A stretch of DNA of 39,373 nt from Nocardia cyriacigeorgica (GCF_010858045.1 NZ_JAAGVC010000046.1:1-39373); one strand, 5' to 3'; positions 1 through 8,558 are shown, counted from the stretch's first letter. Notes: a model not told the origin generated them from the sequence alone. Numbers and translations: made by a program.

Positions 1-1
1 C

Positions 2-113
2 CATCTGCCCGTGCGCGCGCTGGATCGCACGCAGTGTCTCGCCGAACTCGTAGGCCGAGGCGGGGCGATCGTCCGGGTTCTGCGCCATCGCGTGTTCGAC
101 GGCCGCCGCCACC
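2..113 (-). pseudogene. Ser/Thr kinase C-lobe fragment (inverted, cut off)
   Basis: Read on the minus strand this stretch gives a clean piece of a bacterial Ser/Thr kinase C-lobe: VEHAMAQNPDDRPAS followed by AYEFGETLRAIQRAHGQ. This is the usual end of a PknB/PknK-type kinase domain. It runs off the left edge. Its upstream half is missing, because the sequence beyond about 113 is the opposite-strand MalT-like part of a PknK-type gene. In intact PknK proteins the kinase precedes the MalT-like part on the same strand, so the two pieces here are in inverted relation. Either a small inversion or a chimeric contig end explains this. The family call is good; the biological status is uncertain. Confidence 0.6.
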
Positions 114-203
114 AAGTTCCGTCCGCCGACCCCGGCTCGGGAACCGATTCCGCGCACCCGGCTGCTCGACATCCTGCGTACGGGCGGTCGACGCAGGCTC
201 GCG

Positions 204-2561
204 GTGATCCACGCGCCCGCCGGCTTCGGCAAGAGCACCCTGGCCGCGCAGTGGCGTGGCGAACTGACCGCTGACGGCGTCGCGGTCGCCTGGATCGGCA
301 TCGACAGCGACGACGACAACGAGATCTGGTTCCTGGCCCACCTGATCGAAGCGATCCGGCGGGTGCGCCCCGATATCGGCACCGGCCTGGACCAGGTGCT
401 CGAAGAACAGCCCGCCGACGCCGTCGCCTATGCCATCACCACCCTCATCGACGATGTGCACGCCGGCGGCGCCACGGTCGTGGTGGTGATCGATGACTGG
501 CACCGCATCACCGATCAGGGCACCCGCCGGGTGATGGATTCGCTGCTCGACAACGGCTGCCATCATCTGCGCTTCGTGGTGACCAGCCGGGACCAGTCCG
601 GGCTGCCGATCAGCCGGATGCGGGTGCGCGACGAACTGGTCGAGATCGGGTCGGCGCAGCTGCGGCTGACCCGCGAGGAAACCAGGCAGATCCTGGTGGA
701 GCGCAACCGCTTCAACCTCGACGACGCCCAGATCGACGAACTGCATCGCGCCACCGACGGCTGGCCCGCCGCCGTGCAGCTGATCAGCCTGGCGCTGCGC
801 GGCAACCCGGATCCGGCGCCGCTGATCGCGCATCTGGCCGAGGGCGGGCACGGCATCCGCGAGTATCTGGCCGAGAACGTCATCGACGGGCTGGAACCGC
901 GCATGGTCGACTTCCTCACCGCCATCTCGATCGCGGAGAAGGTGTCCGGTTCGCTGGCGGCGGCGCTGTCGGACGATCCCGAGGCCGAGCACCTGCTGGA
1001 ACAGGCCGAACAGCGCGAATTGTTCGTCCGGCGAGTGGAATACGATCCGGAGTGGTTCCGGGTGCAGCCGCTGTTCGCCGAACATCTGCGGGCCCGGCTC
1101 GAACGCAGCGATCCGGCGCAGGTCAAGGCGCTGCATCGCAAGGCGGCTCGCTGGTACGCCGAACATCAGTTGCTACGCAAGTCCGTCGATCACGCGGTGG
1201 CGGCGACCGATCTGAAGATGGCGCTGGATCTGCTGGAGAGCGGCGGCATGGATCTGATCGACGGATCGCGGCTGGCCACCCTGCTCGGCACGGTATCGAA
1301 ACTGCCGGTGCAGCAGGTGGCCTCACGGTCGAAGCTGCTGATGGCGGTGGCGCGGGCCAATGTGAACTTGCAACAGTCCGGTGCGGCGCGCAGCGCGCTG
1401 GGCCGGCTGTCGAATGTGTTGTCGCGCGGCCCGTCCGGTGACGCCGACGTCATCCGGCAGCGCTGTCAGGCCGCGGTGCTCTCCGCCGCCGATCAGGTCG
1501 CCCGCGATCACACCGAGGGCGTGATCGAGCAGATCGCCGACTGCCTGGAACATCCCGACGAACTCCCGGCCTGGACGGTGTCGACCGCGGCGAACCTGAC
1601 CTCGTTCGCGCGGCTGTGCGAGTTCGATTTCGACGGCGCCCGCGCCATCCAGGATTGGGCCGCCGAATACCACGAACGCTCCAAGGACCCGCTGGGCAGC
1701 GTGTTCGGGTTGTGCAGTCGCGGCGCGGTCGCCTACGAACAGCTCGATATCGCCACCGCGGCCCGCTGTTTCCAGCAGGCCTTCGATATCGCGCGGGCAC
1801 GCTCGGGTCCGCGTTCGCATGCGGTGCGGGTGGCGGCGGCATTGCTCGGCGAGTTGCACTACCGGCGCGGTGAGCTCGACGCCGCCGACCGGCTGCTGGA
1901 CGAGAGCCATCAACTGGTGGCCCGGGTGGGCCCGATCGACTTCCTGATCTCCACCTTCGTCATCGGGGCACGGGTGAAGGCGGTGCGCGGCGATATGAGC
2001 ACGGCCGCGAATCGGCTCGCCGAAGGTGAACGCATCGCCGTCGACCAGAACCTGCCGCGGCTGGCCGCGCAGATCCGCGCCGAACGGGTGCGGCTCGGCC
2101 CGGCCGCCGAGCCCTCCGGCCCGCAGTCGGCGACCGCGCGCTGGAACGGTGACCTGTTCCGCGATACCGGCCGCGCCGGGCACCGCTTCACCGGCACCGC
2201 GGCGCTGACGCTGGAGGCGCAGGAAACCGCCGCCATCCGGGAGCTGCTGGCCGGCGGCGGCATCGAAGATCAGGACCGTGCGGTGCGCCGGGCCAGGGCG
2301 CTGTACGGGCGCACCCATGAGCAGCACCGCCCGCGCGCCCAGCTCGACACCTCGCTGCTGCTGGCCGAATGCCTGGCCGCGGCCGGCTGGGTCGGCGAGG
2401 CCGCGGCGCAGCTGGTGCCGGCGGTGACCACGTGCGCCGAGCTCGACTGGACCCGGCCCCTGCTCGACGCGGGGCCGGGTGTGGTCGCGATCCTGCGGGT
2501 ACTGCGCAACGACCTGCCCTCGGAGCTGCCCGTCCGGTTCGTCGACGAGCTGCTCGCCTGA
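204..2561 (+). CDS. PknK-like MalT/LuxR-type ATPase regulator, N-terminus missing
   Basis: A large STAND-type regulator lacking its amino end. From the GTG at 204 the Walker A loop comes at once (GFGKST, residues 7-12), with a hydrophobic Walker B strand ending in DD at 92-98. A long helical, TPR-like C-terminal half has no LuxR helix-turn-helix. Upstream and in frame from about 108 the translation still matches the family (TKFRPPT, then PIPRTRLLDIL), so 204 is not the true start. An in-frame TAG at 51-53 blocks further extension. Length and the missing HTH fit the C-terminal 780-800 residues of PknK, a kinase fused to a MalT-like module. The kinase domain is not attached here. The gene ends tail-to-tail with tmsB, 12 bases apart. 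Confidence 0.75.
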   Translation: MIHAPAGFGKSTLAAQWRGELTADGVAVAWIGIDSDDDNEIWFLAHLIEAIRRVRPDIGTGLDQVLEEQPADAVAYAITTLIDDVHAGGATVVVVIDDWHRITDQGTRRVMDSLLDNGCHHLRFVVTSRDQSGLPISRMRVRDELVEIGSAQLRLTREETRQILVERNRFNLDDAQIDELHRATDGWPAAVQLISLALRGNPDPAPLIAHLAEGGHGIREYLAENVIDGLEPRMVDFLTAISIAEKVSGSLAAALSDDPEAEHLLEQAEQRELFVRRVEYDPEWFRVQPLFAEHLRARLERSDPAQVKALHRKAARWYAEHQLLRKSVDHAVAATDLKMALDLLESGGMDLIDGSRLATLLGTVSKLPVQQVASRSKLLMAVARANVNLQQSGAARSALGRLSNVLSRGPSGDADVIRQRCQAAVLSAADQVARDHTEGVIEQIADCLEHPDELPAWTVSTAANLTSFARLCEFDFDGARAIQDWAAEYHERSKDPLGSVFGLCSRGAVAYEQLDIATAARCFQQAFDIARARSGPRSHAVRVAAALLGELHYRRGELDAADRLLDESHQLVARVGPIDFLISTFVIGARVKAVRGDMSTAANRLAEGERIAVDQNLPRLAAQIRAERVRLGPAAEPSGPQSATARWNGDLFRDTGRAGHRFTGTAALTLEAQETAAIRELLAGGGIEDQDRAVRRARALYGRTHEQHRPRAQLDTSLLLAECLAAAGWVGEAAAQLVPAVTTCAELDWTRPLLDAGPGVVAILRVLRNDLPSELPVRFVDELLA

Positions 2562-2573
2562 TCTGTCAGGGAT

Positions 2574-3890
2574 TTACGGCTGCCACCACGGCCGCAGCGG
2601 CAGCGTATTGCGGCCGTCCGGGCCGAGCTTCACCCCGAGCACCTGATGCAGCTGAACCACATTGCGCTGGAAGCCCAACCGGCTGCCCGCCATGTACAGG
2701 CCCCACACCTTCGCGGTGCCCTCACCGGCCTCGGCGACGCAGGCGTCCCAGTTCTCGACCAGGTTCTTGCACCATTCGGCCAGCGTCAGCGCGTAATGCT
2801 CACGCAGGTTCTCCTCGTGCATCACTTCCAGTCCGATGTTCTGGATCTCGGAGATGATCCGGCCCGAACCGATCAGCTCACCATCGGGGAAGACGTAGCG
2901 GTCGATGAAATCGCCGGCCTTGGTGGTGCGGGTGTTGTCCGGGCGGGTGATGCAGTGGTTGAGGAACAGTCCGCCGTCGCGCAGCTTGCTCTTGATGAAG
3001 CCGAAGTAGTACGGGTAGTTGTGCACGCCGATGTGTTCGGTGAGCCCGATCGAAGACAGCGCGTCGAATCCCGTTTCCGCGATATCGCGATAATCTGAAT
3101 GGCGCACTTCGGCCAATTCGGACAGTCCTTCTTCGGCGATCTTCTTCTGCGCCCATTCGGCCTGCTCGGCCGACAGTGTCGCGCCGATCACCTTGACCCC
3201 GCGCTTGGCGGCATAGCGCACCATTCCGCCCCAGCCGCAGCCGATATCGAGCAGCCGGTCGCCTTCCTTCAGCCGCAGCTTGTCGAACACCAGCCGGTAC
3301 TTGTTCTCCTGCGCCTGCTCCAGCGTCCAGTTCTCCTCGCCGTAACAGGCGCAGGTGTAGGTCATGGACGGGCCGAGCACATGCTCGTAGAAGGCATTGG
3401 AGACGTCGTAGTGGTGGTGGATGGCCTCGGCGTCGCGGGTCTTGGAGTGGCGCAGGCCCTCCATGGCGATGCGCCGCCAGCGCGGCACCGTCTCCTGCGG
3501 CGGCGGTGGCACCGGGCGCAGGCGCTCCCATCCGAGCGAACGGGCGATGGTCAGCAGCGCCAGCGCCGACGGACGGCGGAACTTCAGGCTGTCCATCGCC
3601 TTCAAGATCTCGTACGGATCGCCGGGATGGACGCCGGTGACGGTCATATCGCCGGAAATGTAGGCGCGCGCCATCCCGAGATCGCCGGGAGCGGTGGCCA
3701 GATAGTTGATGCCGCGCGGGGTCTCGATATTGAGCGCGTACGGCGAATCCTCCGGTCCGGTGGCGCTGCCGTCGTAGGCGGTGAACCGGATGGGGACCTC
3801 GCCCTCGACCAGGGTCTCGAAGATCTCGGCGATCGTGAGCTTGGTGCCCAGATCCGCGAAAACATCGGATCGATCCTTGAACGTCGTCAT
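2574..3890 (-). CDS. tmsB: Cyclopropane-fatty-acid-synthase-type methyltransferase (TmsB)
   Basis: SAM-dependent methyltransferase of the cyclopropane fatty acid synthase family, 438 residues. The family block HHHYDVSNAFY is at 158-168 and the SAM-binding motif DIGCGWGG at 215-222. The N-terminal region of about 150 residues is the extended lipid-facing part seen in full-length members. It starts inside the end of the upstream FAD gene (ATGA overlap, 3887-3890), so the two are translationally coupled. In actinobacteria this pair makes 10-methyl fatty acids such as tuberculostearic acid. The methyltransferase adds a methylene to C10 of phospholipid-bound oleate, and the FAD partner reduces it. 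The pairing and the Rv3719/Rv3720-like position support this over a true cyclopropane synthase. Confidence 0.85.
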   Translation of the reverse strand: MTTFKDRSDVFADLGTKLTIAEIFETLVEGEVPIRFTAYDGSATGPEDSPYALNIETPRGINYLATAPGDLGMARAYISGDMTVTGVHPGDPYEILKAMDSLKFRRPSALALLTIARSLGWERLRPVPPPPQETVPRWRRIAMEGLRHSKTRDAEAIHHHYDVSNAFYEHVLGPSMTYTCACYGEENWTLEQAQENKYRLVFDKLRLKEGDRLLDIGCGWGGMVRYAAKRGVKVIGATLSAEQAEWAQKKIAEEGLSELAEVRHSDYRDIAETGFDALSSIGLTEHIGVHNYPYYFGFIKSKLRDGGLFLNHCITRPDNTRTTKAGDFIDRYVFPDGELIGSGRIISEIQNIGLEVMHEENLREHYALTLAEWCKNLVENWDACVAEAGEGTAKVWGLYMAGSRLGFQRNVVQLHQVLGVKLGPDGRNTLPLRPWWQP

Positions 3891-5326
3891 TTGCGTTGCA
3901 CCGCCTTCGAATACAAATCCAGCAGGCGCTGGTCCGGGTCGTAGCGTTTCTTCAGTTCGGTGTAGCCGTCGCCGCCGTAGAGTGCCGCGAACTCATCCTT
4001 GTCGTAGTACGAATCCGAGTACAGCGATTTGTGCCCGTCGAACTCGGTGACGGTCTGCTCGATCGCGCGGTTGGCCGCACCTTCGATCTGCCCGGGCACG
4101 GTCGGCACCGCCGACCAGAACCCGACGTTGACGTAGGTGCGGTCCGGCTCCAGCGGATACAGCGGCCACGGGCGCGCGGTTGTTCCCGGCACCCTCGGCT
4201 CACGCAATCGCAGCGGGCACAGCCAGATCGGCTCGATCGGGATCTCGCGCAGGAACCAGTCGACGAAATCGGCGGTGCGCTCCACCGGCACCTCGATGTC
4301 CTGCACCACCCGCTCCTGCGGCGGGTTGCCCTTGCGCGCCTCGAGCTTGTCACCGATGTGATAGCGGCGGTCGAGGGCGACCAGCTTCCAGTAGAAGCTG
4401 CTGCGCCGGTACTTCTTCGGCCAGAACCGGCGGATCTTCGGGTTCTGGGTGCCGAAGGCGCGCGAGCACCAGAACCAGTCGGTGTCCCAGCGCCACAGGT
4501 AGTCGTGGATGGTGAGCCGGTCGCGTTTGGGTGCGCCGGAATCGTGCTGGATGGACCGGTAGTAGATGTCCATGCCGGTGTAGTCGCTGACCGGGCCGGG
4601 TTCGTCGGTCTGCCTGCCGAGGGTCAGGTAGCTCTCCTCGGCGGTGAACACCACGCCGTCGAGGTAGTCGACCCGTTCGCCGTCGTAGCTGCGTTCATCG
4701 ACGATCGTGGCCAGCGTCGCCTCGAGTTCGCGCACATCGTGGAACCGCAGGTGGCGCAGCGCCACATAGGGCTGCACGGTTTCCAGTTCGATTTTCAGGC
4801 GCGTCGAGTAGCCGAGGGTGCCGTAGGAGTTGGGGAAGCCGCGGAACAGATCGGCGTTCGGGCCGTCGGGGGTGGCGGTGATGATCTCGCCCGCTCCGGT
4901 CAGCACGTCCATTTCCAGCACCGATTCGTGCGGGAGCCCGTTGCGGAACGAGGTCGACTCGATACCGAGCCCGGTGACGGCGCCGCCGAGGGTGATGGTC
5001 TTCAGCTGCGGTACCACCAGGGGCGCAAGTCCGTAGGGCAGCGTCGCCGCGACCAGATCCTCATAGGTGGTCATGCCAGCGACATCGGCGGTCTTCGCGA
5101 CCGGATCGACCGCGATGACCTTGGTCAACCCGGAGACGTCCAGGCCGGGAGCGGTGTTCTTCGCTCTGGCCCGGAACAGGTTGGAGGTCTTCTTGGCCAG
5201 GCGCACGTCGGCATCGCGTGGGATGGCGCGATAGCTCGCGAGGAGGCGTTGCACGCCTTCTCGATGCGCTGCGAACCCGGATTCATATGCGGCCGGAGCG
5301 TGGCCGGCCTTCCCCAACAGACTCAC
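3887..5326 (-). CDS. tmsA: FAD-binding oxidoreductase for 10-methyl fatty acids (TmsA)
   Basis: FAD-linked oxidase (PCMH-type FAD domain) of 479 residues. It is the expected reductase partner of the downstream methyltransferase, converting the 10-methylene acyl chain to 10-methyl. The FAD-binding segment TLGGAVTGLGIESTSFRNG is at residues 112-130, and the C-terminal half resembles the DWARF1/DIMINUTO-like substrate domain. Start choice: GTG at 5332 overlaps the Shine-Dalgarno GAGGAG (5332-5337). The GTG at 5326 has that site 5 bases upstream and is preferred, costing two residues. The gene overlaps tmsB by four bases and leads the operon. The 207 bases upstream, shared with a divergent gene, should hold its promoter. 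Confidence 0.83.
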   Translation of the reverse strand: MSLLGKAGHAPAAYESGFAAHREGVQRLLASYRAIPRDADVRLAKKTSNLFRARAKNTAPGLDVSGLTKVIAVDPVAKTADVAGMTTYEDLVAATLPYGLAPLVVPQLKTITLGGAVTGLGIESTSFRNGLPHESVLEMDVLTGAGEIITATPDGPNADLFRGFPNSYGTLGYSTRLKIELETVQPYVALRHLRFHDVRELEATLATIVDERSYDGERVDYLDGVVFTAEESYLTLGRQTDEPGPVSDYTGMDIYYRSIQHDSGAPKRDRLTIHDYLWRWDTDWFWCSRAFGTQNPKIRRFWPKKYRRSSFYWKLVALDRRYHIGDKLEARKGNPPQERVVQDIEVPVERTADFVDWFLREIPIEPIWLCPLRLREPRVPGTTARPWPLYPLEPDRTYVNVGFWSAVPTVPGQIEGAANRAIEQTVTEFDGHKSLYSDSYYDKDEFAALYGGDGYTELKKRYDPDQRLLDLYSKAVQRK

Positions 5327-5533
5327 TGCCACTCCTCGACGCTAATACTCGCGATCATGGTCGGCCACTGTGAGGTCCCCGACTCGGATGAAATGTCACG
5401 CATATGTTGCACCGTGTTCGAACCGGCGGCGAGTGGAATTCGGTAAAGCGGCCGCCGACCGGGCGCCGGGCGCGGCGCGAGTGCGGCAGGGCAGGATGGG
5501 GGCGAGATACCGCATCCGGACAAGGAGTTCATC

Positions 5534-5968
5534 GTGGGACAGGTCAGTGCCAGCAGTTCGATCGTGGTGGGAGCGGATCCGCAGCGCACACTGACGGCGA
5601 TCGCGGACTACGTCGATGTGCGCCCGCGCATCCTCACCTCGCACTACCGCGACTACCAGGTGATCGAGGGCGGCCAGGGCGCCGGAACGGTGGCCCAGTG
5701 GACCCTGCAGGCCACCGAGAGCCGGCAGCGCAATGTGCGTGCCAGCGTGTCGGTCTCGGAGTCCGAGGTGGTCGAGCGCGACGCCAATTCGTCGATGGTC
5801 AATACCTGGACGGTGACCCCCGACGCCGCCGGTTCCCAGGTCACCCTGTCCACTACCTGGCAGGGCGCGGGCGGCATCAAGGGCATTTTCGAGGGCATCT
5901 TCGCGCCGTTGGGGCTGAAGAAGATCCAGGCCGAGGTGCTGGCCAACCTGAAGAACGAACTGGGCTGA
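5534..5968 (+). CDS. SRPBCC family protein
   Basis: Small 144-residue protein of the START/polyketide-cyclase (SRPBCC) fold, which forms a hydrophobic ligand pocket. It shows the typical alternation of beta strands and ends with the long amphipathic helix (GLKKIQAEVLANLKNEL, last 20 residues) that closes such pockets. The GTG start is supported by AAGGAG at 5522-5527, six bases upstream. No catalytic residue can be named. It is divergent from tmsA, and the same arrangement (Rv3718c beside Rv3719-Rv3720) occurs in mycobacteria as I recall it, so a role in lipid handling is plausible but is inference. It converges on the VOC gene through a strong shared hairpin. Confidence 0.8.
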   Translation: MGQVSASSSIVVGADPQRTLTAIADYVDVRPRILTSHYRDYQVIEGGQGAGTVAQWTLQATESRQRNVRASVSVSESEVVERDANSSMVNTWTVTPDAAGSQVTLSTTWQGAGGIKGIFEGIFAPLGLKKIQAEVLANLKNELG

Positions 5969-5972
5969 GCCG

Positions 5973-6004
5973 GGTACCGGCCGGGTCGTCGCCCGGCCGG
6001 TACC
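5973..6004. terminator. Bidirectional hairpin terminator
   Basis: Perfect 13-bp inverted repeat (GGTACCGGCCGGG and its complement) with a 6-base loop. It lies between the stops of two convergent genes, 4 bases after one and 6 before the other. There is no U-tract, as is common in high-GC actinobacteria. Confidence 0.75.
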
Positions 6005-6010
6005 ACCCGG

Positions 6011-6364
6011 TCAGTCGTGGTCGCCGATATCGAACAGATTGCCCTCCGGGTCGGCGAGGGTGGCCCACTTGATCCCGTACTCGTCGTAATCGGCGATATG
6101 CCTGGCGCCGAGGGAGACCGCGCGTTCGATCTCCTCGCGCCACTGCCTGGTCGCCAGATCCAGGTGCACGACATTCTTTCCTGGCGTTTTATCCGGAACC
6201 CGGATGAACATCAGCGGCGTCGTCATCCCGGAGCTGCGGCCCACCGTCGAGTAGAACTCGCTCGCGTCCGGATCCACGGGATGGCCGAGCAACTGTGCGT
6301 AGAAATCGGCCAGCTTGCCGGGGTCGTGGCAGTCGATGGTGACGTTGGCGATGGACAGGGTCAT
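6011..6364 (-). CDS. VOC (glyoxalase/bleomycin-resistance fold) protein
   Basis: 117-residue single-module vicinal-oxygen-chelate protein. The first beta-alpha-beta unit contains HDPGKLADFYAQLLG (residues 12-26). A second metal-ligand-type His lies in VVHLDL, followed by the WREEIERA helix and the closing ADPEGNLFDI segment, all typical of the family. Dimers of such proteins usually bind a divalent metal and act on glyoxal-type or aromatic substrates, or sequester drugs; the substrate cannot be read here. The ATG start has AGAAGGAGA just upstream. It follows the MerR gene by 61 bases on the same strand and is likely co-transcribed, so it may belong to that regulator's response. Confidence 0.8.
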   Translation of the reverse strand: MTLSIANVTIDCHDPGKLADFYAQLLGHPVDPDASEFYSTVGRSSGMTTPLMFIRVPDKTPGKNVVHLDLATRQWREEIERAVSLGARHIADYDEYGIKWATLADPEGNLFDIGDHD

Positions 6365-6425
6365 CGGGGCTCTCCTTCTGGCGTGCGTGGGGCTGTTGGG
6401 TGCTGGATATCCGGCGCGGTGCGGC

Positions 6426-7238
6426 TCACGCGGCGATCGGCCAGCACAATTCGGTGCGGTAACCGGCCGGATCGGGTGAACGGTCCGGCCCGATCAGGTA
6501 GAGCTCGCGGATCGGTTCGGGCAGCGCGATGTCGTGTTCGGCGACGTGGGTGCCCAGCGCGCCGTAGACGCGGTCGATCTCGCTGTAGGGACCGTCGTGG
6601 ACGGCGACGGCGAAATCGCGGGCAGGCAGCGTCGTGAGGGTCAGCCCGTCCGGGAATTCTCCGGTCGTATCCGCTGTGACGGGCACGAATCCGGTCACCT
6701 CGCCGTCATCGGCGGTGAAGAACTCCGGCGCGTAGCCGGCTCCGGCCACACCCGCCGGCACGATCCCGGCCGCCGCGAGCGCGGCGTCCAGCATCGGAAA
6801 CGTCTCGGCGCACCACCGGTCGATCTGCTCGCGCGCGACAACGGCGGTGCGGGTGAGCGCGGTGAATTCCGGAATCCGGCGATACTCCACCCGCAGTGGC
6901 GGCGCGGTGGTGAGCAGCCCGCGCAGCGAGGCGACCACCTCCTGGGTGCGCTGCAACTGTCTTTCCATACGCAGCAGATGCGCGCGCAGCGCCGCATCGC
7001 GATCGGCCACATCCTGGGCGGCGAGCACCGCACGGATCTCCGGCAGCGGCATGTCCAGCTCGCGCAGCCGCCGGATGAGCTGCGCGTCGGCGACCTGCTC
7101 GGTCGAATACCGCCGGTAGCCGGTGCCCGCGTCGATCTGGGCGGGCACCAGCAGCTCGATGTCGTGATAGTGATGCAGGGCTTTCACGCTCAGGTGGCTC
7201 AGCCTGGCGAATTCGCCGATCGGGACGATCGCTGTCAT
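6426..7238 (-). CDS. MerR family regulator with GyrI-like effector domain
   Basis: Transcriptional regulator of about 270 residues. The N-terminal MerR helix-turn-helix (IGEFARLSHLSVKALHHYHD, residues 7-26) is followed by the dimerisation helix around residues 75-105. A C-terminal GyrI/BmrR-like small-molecule-binding domain shows YRRIPEFTAL and the late block FAVAVHDGPYSEIDRVYGAL. This is the BmrR/TipA layout used to sense lipophilic cations or drugs. A longer version from a GTG at 7253 is open, but its only purine-rich site abuts that codon. The ATG at 7238 starts four to six residues before the HTH, as is usual. The VOC gene downstream is the probable target or operon partner. Confidence 0.82.
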   Translation of the reverse strand: MTAIVPIGEFARLSHLSVKALHHYHDIELLVPAQIDAGTGYRRYSTEQVADAQLIRRLRELDMPLPEIRAVLAAQDVADRDAALRAHLLRMERQLQRTQEVVASLRGLLTTAPPLRVEYRRIPEFTALTRTAVVAREQIDRWCAETFPMLDAALAAAGIVPAGVAGAGYAPEFFTADDGEVTGFVPVTADTTGEFPDGLTLTTLPARDFAVAVHDGPYSEIDRVYGALGTHVAEHDIALPEPIRELYLIGPDRSPDPAGYRTELCWPIAA

Positions 7239-7271
7239 GACCCGAGCACACACCCTCCGGCTACCGGAGGG

Positions 7272-7871
7272 TCAAGCCAGCACGAACGCGAGCAGCAGTG
7301 TGGTCTGGAAGGCGCCGCGCCACCAGGAGTAGCCGAACCAGACGCCCGGGCTGACCTCCCGGATCTCGTCGTAGACCTGCGGGGTCGGCGAGGGGGCATA
7401 GTTCAGCGCCCAGGTGGGCGCACCGTCGACCAGGGCAGGCGCGGTGTAGACGTCGGCGCGCCAGGCTTCGATGCCGGCCGGGGTGACCCGGTTCATCAGC
7501 CAGCCACCGTCCGGGCCCGTGTAGAAGGTCTTGCCGATCCACAGGGCCGGCGCGAGTGCCTGCATCGCCGGCGGTCGCGTCACCCAGCCGTTCTTCACGC
7601 CGCTGGGCACCGCGCCGCGCGGCGAGGCCTTGAAGATGGCGTCCTGCTGTTCGGGGCTGCACCGGAAGCGCAGCGCGTCGACGGTGGCCGCGCCGTTGGC
7701 GGGGTCGATGACGCAGCCGCCGCCGTAATCGGTGGCCACCGGCGCCGGAGCGGCACTCGCGGGAGCTGCCACCATCAGCACGGCTGCCGCTGCCGCGGAC
7801 AGCAGTGTTACCAGCCTGCGGGTGCGCAACCGAGCGCGTCGGGCCGGGTTCATCGTGGTCTCGCGAGCCAT
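7272..7871 (-). CDS. Exported protein of unknown function
   Basis: 199 residues from an ATG at 7871 with GAGGAGG five bases upstream; the longer open frame to 7940 has no such signal. An Arg-rich n-region, a hydrophobic core (LVTLLSAAAAAVLMVAAPAS) and an ASA-AP cleavage site make a good Sec signal peptide. The mature part has two Cys residues (in GGCVID and FRCSPE) that could pair. It also has a strand-rich core with WIGKTFYTGPDGGWLMNR, VYDEI and WFGYSWW. The spacing of the WIGK and G-W-N-R elements recalls lipocalin-like ligand-binding folds, but I do not recognise the family. In M. tuberculosis this joint holds the amidase gene Rv3717, which is not seen here. Confidence 0.7.
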   Translation of the reverse strand: MARETTMNPARRARLRTRRLVTLLSAAAAAVLMVAAPASAAPAPVATDYGGGCVIDPANGAATVDALRFRCSPEQQDAIFKASPRGAVPSGVKNGWVTRPPAMQALAPALWIGKTFYTGPDGGWLMNRVTPAGIEAWRADVYTAPALVDGAPTWALNYAPSPTPQVYDEIREVSPGVWFGYSWWRGAFQTTLLLAFVLA

Positions 7872-8203
7872 CCGAGCCTCCTCGGTGTGGGTTGTCCCTG
7901 CGGTTCGGCGTCGATGATCGCTGCGTGGTCGCGTGTCCACGCGGTGTCTCGGCGGGTCCGCCGAGGGGCAGACCTGTGGCCGATCCTATGCCCGTGGGTA
8001 GGTGTCTCGTGAGGGAATCGGTGGAGGTCAGCGCCGTTGTTTCGGCCTGCGTCGACCGCGCGGGTATTCCGGCTCGGCTCTCGTCCCTCGACCGCCCGGG
8101 AGTTCGCTCCGGCAATGCCGGGCGTGCGGCCGACGCGCCGCGCCGAGTCCACTAGGCTGGCGATGACACTTTCCGCAGATCGGCTGGAGAAGAGGTAACA
8201 GGC
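7872..8203. other. Intergenic region upstream of ybaB
   Basis: 332 bases without a gene. A short GC hairpin lies at 7948-7965 (CTCGGCGG, a 2-base gap, CCGCCGAG). A TAGGCT hexamer of actinobacterial -10 type at 8153-8158 could drive ybaB-recR. Just before ybaB is the ribosome site GAAGAGG. I see no tRNA or known small RNA. dnaX, which often precedes ybaB-recR, is absent. Confidence 0.5.
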
Positions 8204-8539
8204 GTGCAGCCCGGTGGTCAGTTCGATATGCAGCAGATACTCGCCCAGGCCCAGCAGATGCAGGAGATGATGGTCGCGGCGCAGGCCGAGATCGCCGCCG
8301 CCGAAGTCGAGGGCCAAGCCGGCAATGGCCTGGTCAAGGTCACCATCAAGGCCACCGGTGAGGTGCAGTCGCTGACCATCGATCCCAAGGCCGTCGACCC
8401 GGACGACGTCGAAACCCTGCAGGATCTGGTGATCGGCGCGATCAACGACGCCATGGCCAACGCCCAGCAGCTGGCCTCGGAGAAGCTCGGCCCGCTGGCC
8501 GGCGGCGCGGGCGGGCTGCCCGGCCTGCCCGGCATGTGA
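8204..8539 (+). CDS. ybaB: YbaB/EbfC nucleoid-associated protein
   Basis: 111-residue DNA-binding protein of the YbaB/EbfC family, which forms tweezer-like dimers on the nucleoid and is tied to RecR-dependent repair. Two features stand out: the Gln/Met-rich first helix (MQQILAQAQQMQEMM, about residues 9-23) and the core strand segment GNGLVKVTIKATGEVQSLTI with the acidic PDDVETLQDLV helix after it. The tail is Gly/Leu/Pro-rich, as in other actinobacterial members. It starts with GTG after GAAGAGG. It sits 19 bases ahead of recR, the standard operon, although dnaX is not upstream here. Confidence 0.93.
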   Translation: MQPGGQFDMQQILAQAQQMQEMMVAAQAEIAAAEVEGQAGNGLVKVTIKATGEVQSLTIDPKAVDPDDVETLQDLVIGAINDAMANAQQLASEKLGPLAGGAGGLPGLPGM

Positions 8540-8558
8540 CCGACCGGAGTCAGCACAG

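Noticed and set aside
3896..5446. Long plus-strand ORF (516 codons) opposite tmsA
   Set aside because: Shadow of tmsA in high-GC DNA; composition is Arg/Val/Gly-rich with no family pattern, while the minus strand has clear FAD motifs.
6534..8012. Plus-strand ORF of 492 codons
   Set aside because: Runs antisense to the MerR gene and the exported protein gene, both of which have recognisable domains and good starts.
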